A DNA stretch of 64,000 bases from Drosophila miranda. Its lineage: Eukaryota; Arthropoda; Insecta; Diptera; Drosophilidae. Made by a program: the position numbers and the translations under genes. Where the stretch lies: the NCBI RefSeq assembly GCF_003369915.1, contig NC_046673.1, positions 6,556,001-6,620,000 on the forward strand, written 5' to 3'. Each line of letters begins with the position of its first letter. Positions within the stretch are counted from its first letter, which is position 1. Below, in pieces: positions 35,498 through 47,391 of the stretch. The notes beneath the pieces are model-generated. The model made no database searches, was not told the origin of the DNA, and saw only the letters and a list, made by a program, of their open reading frames with translations.

Positions 35498-37085
35498 TGG
35501 TTTGCCTTGCAACATAATGATTTTTTATAGTTCTGTATAGTTAAAGATTAAGATTTTAGATAAGTAATATTCATTTTTTTTTGAATTTCTGAATACAAAC
35601 TTCGAGCTCATATTAACAACGGGTGGTGCTTTGCATCATAAAATGCAGGTAATACCAGGTGCTTTTATCAGTGTATATTAGTCATATTTTCAGTAAAATT
35701 ATTTAAGTGCTGTTCTGTTAACTGTGCAGGTAATCGTCATTGATCCACATCGCTTGCTGATCGTTTATCGATTGACTGCATCCATGCTATTTGCAAGCTC
35801 TCCGATCCCTTCCCTTCTTTTTCCTCCGGAATAGAATGCCACTAAATTGTTCAGCTTTTTTCGATAATTAGTTTAAGGGAAGAGAATTTTCGTGATTGTG
35901 TGTTGCTCCCTTCCTAGCTTGCCCTTCCCCTTCAACGATAACCGTTATATGCATTTTTGCATTGCTTAGACACACACACACACCCTCGCACAAACAACAA
36001 TGTCAGACACACACACACAATGGCATATGTCGAGTGCTGATGTTTCGCTTTTTGTTTGCTTGACGCCGCCGGGGGCCCCAACCCGATTCTGTTGGCCAAC
36101 TCGAGCATTGAGTCTGGTTTGAGTTCTTGCCGCGCACGGTCCTACGATCGCCGGGAGAAAACCCACCACATACATTGATATAATTGTACTCGTACGTACT
36201 CGTTATTCCCCTTCATTGATCGAGCAATTGAAAGGTGAAAATTGAATTTGAAACAAGTATGAGACTTCGATTCCGATCGATGCTTATCGGAGATATTACC
36301 ATGTGGAGGCATCGTTTATCAGAGAGCATTTGATTCTAATTAAAAGAAAATAGGCACGATATTGATGGATTATGTGATTTGGATTGGTTTATGTCAGTGA
36401 TTTACGACCGACTCTGTGAATATGTGCAAATTGCGTCACTGTGAATTATAACAACAATTAAATCAACGTGCGTTTCGGGGGAGTTAAATAACCGGAATTT
36501 ACTCAAAAGCTTTAATTTATTTGGAATGATTTGGCAAAACAACCTTGAGTGGCTCAAAGTTAATGAGCCTTCCTTCCTGGTCACCGCAGTTGGAATCATT
36601 TGTTTGATTTACTTTCAAATGTTTTTGTATTTCTATTAGATATTTTTGTTTTATGATTGCCACCCATTTTTCATACAAGGGGTTAATGGATAGTGCAAGA
36701 AAAATGTGATGGGGTAATGCATCAGAGAGAGAGAGCGAAGATTAACAGCTCATCTGTTTATTGTCCCTCACTCTCATTAGCTTTGTTCTCTCTACGCTCA
36801 TAGTAACAGCAGATGTAGAAGGAGTACGAAATAGATCCTCTCTTAAAAGCTTGCCGTCCCTCTCCCACTTGTGAGACATATTTGAAGAACCGTTAGGTTT
36901 GCTCTCATCTCACACAACAGCCGATGCAGGTGCAGAAGTAGAATGGGAAGAAGAGAGCGGAATAGAAACTAAAAAACTTTCAATTTCATTTAAAACGACG
37001 TCCGACTCCGTCTCATTACCACACACAGCAAGAGCAGAAGCAGCAGCAGAGCGTCAGCGAACAGAAGGCCATCGAAGCTGGCGAA

Positions 37086-38723
37086 ATGGGCAGAACACTG
37101 GAGATAACACCGGTAACGGTAACGCCAACGGCAAATGGAGACCATCAGATGGAGAAACATGCAACGGATGTGGAGGGCAGCAACCCGGTGAAAAGGCGTC
37201 ATGCCACCAGCAATTTGGAGGCAGCCACACATCTGTTTAAGGGCAGCGTGGGCGCTGGTCTCTTTGCGATGGGCGATTGTTTCAAGAATGGCGGACTGGC
37301 GGGTGCCACCATCTTGCTGCCGATCATTGCCGTGATGTGTGTCCACTGCGAACGGATGCTGATACGCGGCTCCGTCCTAGCCGTAGAGCGGACGCCGGGC
37401 GCCACCTTTTTCGATTACCCAGAGACGGTGGAAAAATGCTTCGAGTATGGGCCGCGTCCCCTGCGTCGCATGTCGCGCATCATGAAGCTCATTGTCGAGA
37501 TGTTCCTGTGCGTCACGCAATTCGGCTTCTGCGCCATTTACTTTGTCTTCATCACCGAGAATTTGTATCAGGTGAGTCCCACTTACCACGTCAACAGGCT
37601 GCGATAATTGCATGGGTGGTTGCAACTCGGTTCGTTCTTTCGAAAAGTTTTAATTGATTAAAGTGGCTTACCATAAAATAATCCCTACACTTCTCTTTGA
37701 TACAGGTACTGCAACAGAATGGAGTGGACATCAGCATGAGTATGGTGATGCTGATCACCCTGCTGCCCGCCATGATCCCCTCACTGATGACCAATCTCAA
37801 GTACATCTCGCCGGTGTCGGCCTTTGCAAATGTTGCACTGCTGTTTGGCCTGATTGCCACGCTGTCCATAGCCTTTTCGGACGGACCGATGCCACCGGTG
37901 GGCGATCGGCATCTGTTCACCAGTGGGTCCCAGCTTTCGCTATTCTTTGGCACAGCCCTCTTCTCGTATGAGGGCATTGCCCTCATCCTACCGCTGCGCA
38001 ATTCGATGCGAAAGCCGGAGAACTTTAGCAGCCGCTTTGGAGTGCTCAACTCGACCATGTTCTTCACTACGGCCCTGTTTATCTTCACGGGCTTCGTCAG
38101 CTATGTGCGCTGGGGCGAGGATGTTGCCGGCAGCATTACCCTCAATCTCGTTGTGGAGGATGTGTAAGTTCTGCTCAAAGCAGGTGGAAGCTGTAACTAA
38201 ATCTTCTCTTATCTTCTTCGCGCAGCTTGTCGCAGGTGGTGAAGGTTGTGGCCGCTTTGGGCGTATTTCTTGGCTATCCCATACAGTTCTTTGTCATGAT
38301 GAAGATACTCTGGCCACCGCTTAAGCGGTCCAACAGCTGTGCCCAAAAGTATCCCATCAGCATGCAAGTGGTCCTGCGCTTCGTTATGGTAATGATGACA
38401 TGTAAGTAGTTCGATGCCTCCATGTCTGTCCAACTGATTCCTACTAAGGTTTATGTTTCATATTTCCTTTCAATTTGTCAGTTGGCGTTGCTCTGGTGGT
38501 GCCTCAACTGAATCTTTTCATATCGCTAATCGGAGCTCTCTGCTCGACGTGCCTGGCCTTTGTTATACCAGTTCTCATTGATTTCGTAGTACGTGCCCAG
38601 GTGCCCAAGGGCCTGGGGCACTGGTCATATGCAAAGAATTTACTTATTTTGGCAGTGGCTCTGCTGGGCATTGTCACTGGCACCTATCAAAGCATCGTCG
38701 AGATTATAAGACAGTTTAAGTAG
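37086..38723 (+). CDS. SLC36-type proton-coupled amino acid transporter (PAT family), second of the tandem pair
   Basis: Exons 37086-37571, 37706-38163, 38226-38401 and 38482-38723 join in phase to give 453 residues. Family landmarks: NLEAATHLFKGSVGAGLFAM near residue 45, then DCFKNGG, GSQLSLFFGTALFSYEGIAL and MRKPENF, with multiple hydrophobic segments to the C-terminus. The last three intron positions match the upstream paralogue exactly, while the intron before the conserved core is absent here. The N-terminal 45 residues are polar and presumably cytosolic. AATAAA at 38960-38965 is a likely poly(A) signal. The two genes are co-oriented 4.8 kb apart and diverged, so this is an old tandem duplication, probably the CG4991/CG16700 pair. 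Confidence 0.92.
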
Positions 38724-39138
38724 GTAAATCCGTTTTCAAGTATTTCTTTGTAAATAATGCTGTAATTTCTGTATTATGTGAATGCGCTGTAATGTTGTAA
38801 AATTCGTTTAGTCTTAAGTCTTATTCCTATACAATGTATTTTTCCATTTTTTTTTGTTTGTTTATAGTTTTAAGCTGTGCATTTTTTGTATGTATGGAAC
38901 GTCAATTGGCTTTCAGAAAGAGAGAAACAACAAAATGATCTACAACAGAAAATAATTTTAATAAATGATTACAAATCGTGAGTGGCTGGCCTTTTTGAAT
39001 TTGGCGCTCATGGTGGCATCATGTTTCCCAGCCCTAGAAACCGCTCGCACTTATCGGAAAGTATCGAAATATTTGGTATTTTAACAAGTCTCAAATCTAA
39101 CAGTCAAGATCAACGCATTTCATCGACGTAAGAAAGTC
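38724..39138. other. 3' UTR and convergent spacer
   Basis: Carries the AATAAA at 38960 for the transporter on the plus strand. The 3' UTR of the minus-strand Arpc3B gene is presumably on the right side. No other signal. Confidence 0.6.
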
Positions 39139-39880
39139 TTACATTCCTGGCGTTGATAAACTCTTATCCATAAAACGCTTCTTTGCAAAGCATAGCCACC
39201 ATTTACTGGGCTTATCGTCGGGCGTGTCAAAGACCTTTTCCAGCAAACGATTGCCGGTCTCCTGACGCAGCTGCAGCAAGTACTGACGCATCAGCTCCGG
39301 TTCGTTCGTCTTGACAAAGATCGAGTTCAGCGGAAATCCAGGATCGCCCGGCAGGTCAAATTTTGAGATGGCCAGACTGTAGAGCTCCTGCTGTCCCTGG
39401 CTCTTATTGTTGCATCGCGCCAATCGCTTCAGGCAGTCGGTTATGTAGAGCGTTACATAGATAAGAACCCGGTCCACTTCCGACTGCGATTAGATATGAA
39501 TTAATATTTTTTGGGGGGTAGTGAATGTATGTACATGTTTCTGTCTAATGTGTGTATGGAATGCACAAACCTTCACTTCGTATTCGCGAAAGAAAACGTT
39601 CGATTTGAAGTAATATAGTGACTCATCAATGATGTCGTTATCACCATTATAATTGGGCGCTGGGCCTCGCACTTGGGTGCGTAGCGGCAAGATGGCCATG
39701 TTCCCCACCGTTTTGTGGAACTCCTCGATCTCTGAATGATATGCCTTGTAAACAAATGTAAACAAATGAGTATGTTGTAAGTTATCAAATTTAAAAGCAA
39801 ATTGCGGTAAAATCCAGTTTACACGCTCACGAAATTGAAGCCTGGCCTGGAAGTCTACCTCTGGTCAAAAGCTTACCATT
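39139..39880 (-). CDS. Arpc3B: Arp2/3 complex subunit 3 (ARPC3)
   Basis: Exon 1 holds only the ATG (39880-39878) directly before a GTAAGC donor. Exon 2 is 39744-39571 and exon 3 is 39483-39139. All junctions are phase 0, giving 173 residues, close to the usual 174-178. The sequence follows ARPC3 throughout: AYHS at the start, [75 protein letters not shown] and a C-terminal KSLSTPG. ARPC3 is one of the seven subunits of the actin-nucleating Arp2/3 complex. Flies have two paralogues; the X-linked Arpc3B fits the neighbourhood, but the choice of paralogue is from memory. It is divergently paired with RABL3. The left edge of the 7.6-kb duplicated unit falls just inside its intron 1/exon 2 boundary. 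Confidence 0.92.
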
Positions 39881-40284
39881 TAAAGACTTTAGATACTCTA
39901 CAAACAAATGTAAATAATTCCTTGCGAAATTAAAAGTTATTTTCCGAATCTCAGTAATCGTAAGTGTTGTGAAGCGTGACAATTTTCAAAGTTTAAGTAT
40001 TGTTGCACAGTAATATTTTCTACTATACAGTATTTGTCATGATAAGTATGTTTGGTATGTTTTGGGGCATTTGCTTGGCATTCTTTTTTAATGACTTCCT
40101 CCCCTAGGTCACACACCTTGCAATCTTCTTAGATATATATCGGTAAGCTGATCAAATATTGTTGGTTTAAATCTCTAGGTCCATAAACGGTCGCAATTAC
40201 GTTATGGCGCCTCACAACATCTATTCGAAAAAACTAGACCTGACCCAATAAAAGAGCCTCCCATTTCCTACATAGTAATACAAA

Positions 40285-40320
40285 ACCGGTCATATCGATA
40301 CTTCATCGATAAGTCTCCAA
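40285..40320. promoter_or_regulatory. bidirectional promoter elements (DRE) between Arpc3B and RABL3
   Basis: TATCGATA at 40293-40300 and ATCGATAA at 40305-40312 match the DREF/BEAF-32 site, typical of Drosophila housekeeping and divergent promoters. They lie 70 bp upstream of the RABL3 start and about 410 bp from the Arpc3B start. Repeated in copy 2 at 47930. Confidence 0.7.
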
Positions 40321-40367
40321 CCAACAACAAAATGTAAATATAAATTTTACAAATGTAAACAACAAAA

Positions 40368-41333
40368 ATGGCTAACAATCGTGTACGTATTGTTATTGTT
40401 GGCGATTCAGGTATTTATTTGCATTTATTACCCTAAACTAATCTACAGCTAACTAACTTATTGATGTAATACCTTGAATAGGGGTGGGAAAGACCTGCCT
40501 GACCCATCTGATTGCCCACAATGAGTCGTTGACACGCCCCGGCTGGACGGTGGGCTGCAACATCCAAGTGAAGATCCATCAGTTCAAGGAGGGCACAGCC
40601 CGGCAGAGCCAGTATTTCGTGGAGCTTTTCGATATTGGCGGTTCGCTGAGCCACAAGAATACACGCGGCGTCTTCTATTCTGGCGTACATGGCATTATCT
40701 TGGTTCATGATCTGACGAATGGCAAGTCGCAAGAGCAGCTGCTCGACTGGCTGCACGAGATACTCAACAAGGAGGGCAAGGATACGTACAAGTCGCGTAA
40801 CAGTTCAATGCCGCCATCACCTTTGGCCAACTATTCCGCAGACTCTTCCTTCCACGTCCGTTTCGACTTGGAGGAGTTCCTGGGCGCCACACAAACACCC
40901 ATTCTGGTGATGGGCACCAAGCTCGATCTCATCGATGAGAAGCGTCAACCCAAGACGGCTGTGAAAAAAGCTGGTGGCATAGGTCTCTCTCCCTATTCCC
41001 CTTTATATTCCATTTCTAAATACACCCCGTTTGTGTCTTTCAGCTGACAAATGTGGAGCCGAAGAGATCTGGCTGAACTGCAGAGATACGCGAAGTCTGG
41101 CGGCCGGCACCACAGATGCCGTAAAGCTATCACGCTTCTTTGACTGTGTCATCGAGAAGCGTGAATCCATTGGCTGCTCTGGGTCACATTATTATGGATC
41201 TGGACCAGCAGTGGCAGACAGACGTCGGCCCCCCAGCACGGCCACGCAAGCGGCAGAGTATTCCCTGTATGGCGGCACCTCCATCGATGCGGCTAGCGTT
41301 ATGCCGCTCCTCGAGACCAGTGACCTCAAGTGA
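40368..41333 (+). CDS. RABL3: RABL3-like small GTPase, copy 1 (intact)
   Basis: Exons 40368-40410, 40482-40973 and 41044-41333 join in phase to give 274 residues. The P-loop GDSGVGKTCL spans the first splice junction. The RABL3 signature [12 protein letters not shown] replaces a normal Rab switch I, FDIGGS stands for the usual [25 protein letters not shown] follows, and GTKLD is the guanine-binding motif. There is no C-terminal prenylation cysteine pair, as in RABL3. RABL3 modulates RAS prenylation and SmgGDS in vertebrates; its role in flies is less known. The C-terminal 60 residues ([16 protein letters not shown]...) are specific to this protein. This is the only copy with an open frame. 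Confidence 0.92.
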
Positions 41334-41899
41334 CTGACTGACAGGCGTCCGGTGTGTCTTATGCTTAGCTTTTAGACAAAATGGAATGTGATTAATTAAA
41401 TGTTATATTGTACACACAACACACTTTACTTTTCAATTAAAAAATGCTTGAATTATCCAACGAGACAATCGATGAAAAACATTTGTGGCATTTAGCTAGT
41501 TTCCTTCATTGTCTTAAATCAAATTTTTTGTCGTAGTTGTAGTTGAAATCAGTGAGTATTTGAAAGTCCTTATAATGAAAGTGTAAGTACTTACATTTTT
41601 ATGCCGATACTCGAAGAGTTTGGGTACATATATATTATTTAAGTGTTAGATGTTTTTCTTATTGGGTTCTAAAATCATAAATTAGTGAAATTTTCTTTGC
41701 AAAAGGTCTGTTTCTTATTGTAAAAATATTACAAATGTAAAAAAAAGTAATTGCATTCAGTTTAAAACTATAAAAACTATAAAACTGCCCATTCATTGGG
41801 GAGATGCTCTTCTAGAGTATTTTGTATTATAAACTACTTGTACTTATTTGGTTTTACATGCCATTTTGGCAGAGTTTCGTTTTATTTGTGATTGGGCGA
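41334..41899. other. convergent 3' UTR spacer between RABL3 and DXO
   Basis: AT-rich, repeated in copy 2 with only single-base changes. No gene or RNA signal. Confidence 0.6.
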
Positions 41900-43118
41900 T
41901 TAGGCTCCACCCTTCATCAGAGTACGATACCACTCGGGTATTATTTGATCTTCCGGCGAAGTGAGCACCCGATAGTACACGCTATCAGAGTGGGGAAGGA
42001 ATTCAAGTTCGACCACTGTCTGTGGATCATTTATAGCCTCGAGGAGTTTTTTCAGCTCCTTGAGAAACTGCTCTAGGAATTTGACCATGGCCGTTGGACT
42101 CCAGGGCTTGTTGCGGGCCAACTCTGCCACATCGTGCTGCACAATGTCATGGCATATACCGTCCCCATCGCGCAATCCAACCATAATGGTTTTGATGCCG
42201 ACTAGAAATGACTGACTCCACCAGGTACGAGACTTGCAAAAATTGAATGAGCGCTGCTGCCTGGCCTCTGACTCGAAGGCACCCGTCTTGAACTCCACAA
42301 ACTGCAGTTTCCTAAGGGCTTCAGGATCATTGAAGTTACTGAAACAAACGAAACATTTAACATTAAAAATTATTTCCTAAATTGAATGAAAATTAATGGA
42401 AAATATCTGGAACTTACACAGGATTATTGCTGACGATGCCATCCATTTCGGCTCCATAGAGCAAACGCATGCCCTGCAACGAACAGCGAAACATTGCGTT
42501 GAACTCTACGGCCTCATTCACTGGGAGACTTGTGTCGGGCGGAGTATTGGGAGCTGGCGACGACATGTACTGCTCGAATTTGAAGCCCCAAGAGCACATG
42601 GCTGCGGAGTGCTCGGTCATTGAAACATTTTCTTCCCTTTGCTGATCGGTCTGCGTTTTGGCAATATAAATGGTACCATTAAGCCTGGTGGCCCTCACGC
42701 AAAAATCGTCCCGCGTCTCGTACGGCATACACATGAGCAGCCGCAGCACGCCGCGACAGGCGACAAAGTCTGCGCGCAAGGCGAGCGATTTTGACTCGGT
42801 CGGAGTCAACAGCTGCTGATGATTGTAAATGTACTTCAAAAGGTTTGCCAAATCGTCAGTTCCCGTTTTTTCTATCTTGCGTATGACCTGCTCATAGCCG
42901 GCCTTTAGGTCCAGTGGAAAGGATTCCTTTGGTGGCATCCACAGGTAGCTGGCACCGCTCGAATTATCCTCAAACTCCTGTTGAGAGTTCATGCTGAAGA
43001 ACCCAATGCATTCCGGATGACTGAATTTGGGAAATGAATGTCTGTAAGTGCGTCCCAGCTTGTGCAGACGCCTGTCGACATGAAGACGTTGCACATCGTT
43101 GTTGCGTGCATGCGCCAT
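41900..43118 (-). CDS. Dom3Z: DXO/Dom3Z/Rai1 family decapping and 5'-3' exonuclease, copy 1
   Basis: Two exons (43118-42418 and 42338-41900; donor GTAAGT, acceptor GTTTGTTTCAG) give 379 residues, near the usual size. The catalytic motifs are present in order: GAEMDG near residue 225 (the E-x-D pair), VEFKTG near 253 (the E-x-K pair), then WWSQSFLVGI, which contains the conserved Q. The N-terminal FSHPECIGFFS is also family-like. DXO enzymes remove incomplete caps, NAD caps and aberrant 5' ends of RNA using two metal ions. D. melanogaster has this enzyme (CG9125) and the divergent germline paralogue cutoff; the intact catalytic residues place this with the enzyme. Its start codon lies only about 8 bp from the breakpoint that truncates copy 3. 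Confidence 0.9.
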
Positions 43119-43721
43119 TTTGTTAATTTCTTAATATTGGCTTCCACCGGTTAATTACACGATAAATTACAGCGAATTCGGTTTTGTTCCAAAATTGTTC
43201 CCGGTAAAACCAAGAAAAAGAAATGACCAGTGTGACCGCGGATTTATCGTCAACATATACCGTCCGACCCTCAGAAATATTTCGTCTCATTTTAAAAATA
43301 AACTGACGAATTCATGTTCTATATTCCTCGATTTATATATTCCGTGGAATATCTAGCTATCTAGATCTCTCAGCCCTGCCCACATAATTTGATCCAATTA
43401 ATGAATCTATTTTATAAATGACTGGCTTATTTTACACACTTGAAATTGATTTTTTTGGCTCAATTTTGGTTCCTCAACAACAATATATCGTCTCGTGTGA
43501 TGATGCATCGAACTTAGCCCACTTAAGCCCCCTCTATTTAAATAGTTTAACTACTTGAGGTAAATGGCGGAAGATATTAAAGATTGTAAATTCATCTTGT
43601 AAACTTATGCCATCTTTCCTCTAAATTTAAACACTATATCTTTCTCCTGAACTGCGCTAAAATTGTTAAATATTCATTATATTCGGTTGTAAATTGAAAT
43701 ACCCCCTTGGCTTATAATAGG
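43119..43721. other. spacer upstream of DXO
   Basis: Holds the DXO 5' UTR/promoter side. No other coding signal. Present in all three copies; copy 3 lacks about 13 bp after the GGATTTAT block. Confidence 0.5.
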
Positions 43722-43946
43722 TTAATCGTTCTCCGTCCAGGATTGGAACATATTAATGTTTTTTTCCTTAAGGCGAGTCCTCCTATCAGAGACGATTTGT
43801 CCAGCCTGAACATGAGTTTGGATTCTACAGACGTCGCTGGCACGCATAAATATTTGGACATAAGGATTTCTACTAAATCGAATTAATTTTCGATAGTGCC
43901 AAACCAGCGATAGTGCCATCGATAGCTCTCCACCTCTAAACAACAA
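43722..43946 (-). CDS. short ORF overlapping DRE-like motifs, copy 1
   Basis: Open for 74 codons, but the reported head starts at TTG. The first real ATGs are at about 43919 (MALSLVW) and 43850 (MRASDVCRIQTHVQ). The region before the second ATG contains three CTATCG/ATCGAT motifs (43890-43925) like a DREF-type promoter, so a 41-codon gene starting at MRASDVC is an alternative reading. Basic and polar sequence, no family recognised. It is retained in all three copies, but they are too recent for this to show selection. Confidence 0.3.
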   Translation of the reverse strand: MLFRGGELSMALSLVWHYRKLIRFSRNPYVQIFMRASDVCRIQTHVQAGQIVSDRRTRLKEKNINMFQSWTEND

Positions 43947-44048
43947 CGACTGCAGAATAACAAAAAATTGATATTTAATGGTAAATATGTATGTGTATAA
44001 TTAGCATTGAAACTAGCTAAGATTAACTATAGGAAAGGAATCATTAAA

Positions 44049-46243
44049 TTATGTGGTTTCTCTGTCCATAAAATTTCGATTTAGAATTTGCATTTTGGCG
44101 CTGTGCGTATCCACATTATTGACCAGCAGGTAATTCTCACGAACAAAAGTCTTGAATGGGGTGTTGAACTGATTGAGACGCCAGATTTTCTGTGTGTCAG
44201 TGATGCGCCAACGCTCTACGTTCACCTCAAACTGGCAGTACTGACACCGGAGTAGCTCCGCCTCGTTTTTAAACGTTACCAGGCCATAGGAGCAACGGGC
44301 GCAGAGCGTGCAGGAATATTTATAGCTGGCATCGCAGTCACTATTCAATGCCAGCTCTGGTATCAGGCTCTTTGCTTGGTAGGCCCTGAGGATACACAAG
44401 AGATAGGGGATAAACAAGAGAAGCAAGATGAGGCTTGCCAGCCTACCATTTGCGGCAGTTGTCGCCATGTCCTGTCTCACGGTTAAAGACAAAGGCCGCC
44501 ACATGGCACATCTCATGCAGCAGTGGCTTTATAAGCATGCCAGGTTGATTGATGTGCTTCCACAGCAGAATACGCGCAGTGCGGTTGCCTGAAGAGTTGA
44601 AACCCAGCTCGCTGCTGCAGGGAGTACTCATGCTATTTTTCCAATAGATTTTCGCCTGAAGGCCGCAGTGAAAGATGGCATGATTGAACATACTAAATAG
44701 GACCTTGGCCAGAGCCACTTTGCACTTCTCAAAGTCACCTTTGCGATAGGGCAAAGCCCGCGGATGGCACATATTGATCAAATTCTGAGCTGTAAGTGTT
44801 AGTTTTTCTTTAGGACAAACGTATTTAACTAACGATTTAGGGATTCGACGAATCCGTAGAAGAGCGGATGCTGTTCTAGGCAGGCAATGCTTCCATTGTG
44901 GCGCCGGCAAATGCTCGCACGCTGTTTATCGCTTGGCAGTCCACTCAGATCGATCGGCTCCTTGAGGAAGGCCGGTGTCTGTGTCTCAATGAAGGTGGAA
45001 TTCACCTGGACAATCAGATCGTCATAAAACTTAGCTTGCCTCTCCTGAAATGTGGGTATATACAGTTTCGATGTGTTCAGCATTGACCAGGTGTTGCTGC
45101 TTGTCGGTGTGATGGGCGTAATAAGGCGTTTGGGTGTCGATAAGGTGGTCGTCTCAGTTAGATGACTCTTGGAGGCCACTGGAAGAGTCTCCTTTTGCGG
45201 AGAGTTATCTGGGTCATCGTCAAAGTTGTCCATGGGATTGTAGAGGCGCCGGCGCGGGGCAATAAGTCCCAGGAACTTGTGCAGTTTCGTCTTGAGCTCC
45301 GGATCATCATCAACCGATAGATCGGCTACGGGGTTGTCCCCCACAATCGCCACAGACTGGCTCAGATCAATATATATTAGACGTCGATCGCTTTTGGGGC
45401 TATTGGCTTCGCTGCTGCTGCTGTGCTGATAGGAGAAGCGCCTCTGTTTGCGACCCACCCATTTATGCTCCGTGGGGCTCTGGTCCACGTTATAATCGTC
45501 GTCATCATCACTGTCGATCGAAAAACTAATCGACTCGTCTTCCCCCTCCGGCTGCGACGAGGAGTAATCAAATGTGGTATCCAGAACAGTGCGCACGGCG
45601 CGTCCACTGCGGGTTACCACTGTCGGATTAGTAGGGGTGCTGGCACGACCCACCGACTGATCTACGAATATAAATCCATCTATATTATATCATTCTTCAG
45701 ATACCTACTCCCGACTTACATTTTTCTACCGATCCACTGGCGGGTGATTCCCCAGATGTCCCACGTTTTCTTGAAGATCTTTGATCCATGTTGCCCAGAC
45801 TAAAATCTATTATATTTGTTTTGAAAATTACTACGCCTTGTACATTATTATTTTTGGGGACAATTTTTCTTACTGCTTCTGCTGATTGTCTCTTCAGGTT
45901 CTGTCTCTTCGATGAGGATGTTATCCTCTGCTGAAGTGCTATTAATCTCGGATAAATGGAAGAAGCTGACCGCGCTCAACGAATCATCCGAATCAACAAA
46001 AATAACACTGCTGCTATCTCTGCTAGGTGTATTTTCGTCGTCACTATTGCCAGCTTCGCCCATTTGGGGCAGTTTGCACGGGAGATCGTCATTCTTCTGC
46101 GACAGAAACTGGTGGAATGAAAGTGCCGTGTAGGGAGACACGGCAAATGAAAAACTTACTCTTTTATTCTCGGTAATATTCTCGTTTAATTTCAAATTGC
46201 TAAGCATATTTGACAAAGAAGTGTTATTTTCTTGAAGCGACAT
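44049..46243 (-). CDS. Gcna: GCNA (germ cell nuclear acidic protein) SprT-type metalloprotease, copy 1
   Basis: Six exons, 5' to 3': 46243-46160, 46108-45874, 45806-45720, 45661-44834, 44789-44447, 44385-44049. All phases fit, giving 637 residues. Introns are tiny (51, 67, 58, 44, 61 bp); the first is in frame and stop-free. Residues to about 410 are acidic and disordered with SUMO-interaction-like motifs (SSVIFVDSDDS, RLIYIDLSQS). The SprT-like domain begins near 415 with MCHPRALPY. The zinc protease motif is HEMCH near 507, followed by GHGDNCRKW. A C-terminal zinc ribbon has CTLCARC and CQYC. GCNA clears DNA-protein crosslinks in germ cells and early embryos. The promoter carries TATCGATA at 46329-46336. 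D. melanogaster Gcna is CG14814. Copy 1 is open throughout. Confidence 0.9.
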
Positions 46244-46328
46244 ATTTACTTTACTGTTGCTTTGAGAGACTTGCCGGCATCATTCAATAGTGAAGTAACA
46301 GTGCTGGAAAGGGTGATATATAGCTATT

Positions 46329-46336
46329 TATCGATA
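46329..46336. promoter_or_regulatory. DRE (TATCGATA) in the Gcna promoter
   Basis: Lies 86 bp upstream of the Gcna start codon; repeated at 53966-53973 in copy 2. Confidence 0.65.
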
Positions 46337-47391
46337 CTTGTGCTAGTCATTTGGCGGGGGTTTTTTTCTATGATATGTATGAGGAACTATGATTCAAATT
46401 TGTAGCTCAAAAATCACTACACAACAGGTTTAATTATGAATGTATGATATCTTTGTACCAAACTCATGTGTTTTAATAATGTTACCACTAGTTAGATATT
46501 GTTTTAGTCTATTTTATGGCTCTATTGCCATATACCGCGTATTCTAGGTATATTTTGATGTCGAATTCGAAGTGAATAAACCAATTTACCATACATATTA
46601 GTAAACAATGGTAGATTTTATTCTTTTTGTGGTATATTAAAGTTTATTACAATAACAAGCTTAACGAGGGGGAACGTTGTGAGTTGCTGCGGACACCGCA
46701 ACTCTACGGTTATACCCGATACTAAGTCAGTATGGCTCTCCTCCGGCAGACGCCGCTAATATTAAACGACACGACAAAGAGTGCGTGCGAGAGAGACAGA
46801 AAATCAGTCTGAGCGTGACGTCGGGCGCTGCGTAGCCACTGCAAATTGATTTGTTCCTATTGGCTATAAAAATTATCTGATCTGATCCAGATTCAGATCT
46901 GAAAGATATGGTCATTATCTATGATTCTGCGTTTTTAGTTTTCTCGAATGTGCAATATTGTGGATGCAACAGATTTTCGTCCTTTGTGTGGGCGGAAGGG
47001 GGTGGGGCGAAATTTTGAGATACACGTTTTATAGTAAGATCTAACAGGAGTGCGGATACCAAATTTGGTTACTCTAGCCTTTATAGTCTCTGAGATTTTT
47101 GAATATCCCCAGATTTTCGTCCTTTGCGGGGGCGGAAAGGGGTGTGGGAATTTTTAAAAAACGGAGACGGCGTCTTTTAGTGGGGAGACAAATAAACGCC
47201 AGAGCTAGAGAACACAAACATACATGAGTACTATCGATACAATATATCGACTGAGATGTTTAACATCTTGACCCCATAAAAATGATTTCAATTTGATTAA
47301 ATTTACCTCCGAGAAAATCGTTCACATGGTACATTGGAAACTGTCGATTGCCTGATCATTGTCTGGCCTAATCTAAATTAGGCCCTCACGA
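46337..47391. mobile_element. spacer and truncated ISY/INE-1-like element fused to unrelated sequence at the end of copy 1
   Basis: 46337-46709 is AT-rich spacer. The left terminus TTATACCCGATACT is at 46710-46723, and the element continues to about 47146 as in copy 2. At 47147 it departs from copy 2 into 240 bp containing AAACGGAGACGGCG and TACTATCGATACAATA, and ends with the perfect inverted pair GGCCTAAT/ATTAGGCC at about 47367-47386, right at the junction with copy 2. The same fusion occurs inverted at 55416-56133. Confidence 0.75.

Larger units (their letters stand above)
32271..37085. other. 3' UTR of the first transporter gene and spacer to the second
   Basis: The probable poly(A) signal of the first gene is AATAAA at about 32828. 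The 3' UTR begins with a GGATCATCA-rich stretch. Further on are a GA/CT repeat pair, an ISY/INE-1-like fragment and a CTCF-like motif. The last 350 bp are presumably the promoter and 5' UTR of the second gene, with GAGAGA runs at about 36725. No other gene seen. Confidence 0.5.
39752..47391. repeat. segmental duplication unit, copy 1 (about 7.64 kb)
   Basis: Carries Arpc3B exon 1, RABL3, DXO, a short ORF and Gcna. Each landmark recurs 7635-7637 bp downstream at near identity. The unit ends in a truncated ISY-like element fused to about 240 bp of other sequence (47147-47391). Copy 1 differs from copies 2 and 3 at shared sites, for example TTTAAACG for TTCAAACG at about 44270 and CTAAAATC for CTAGAATC at about 45800. 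Confidence 0.95.
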
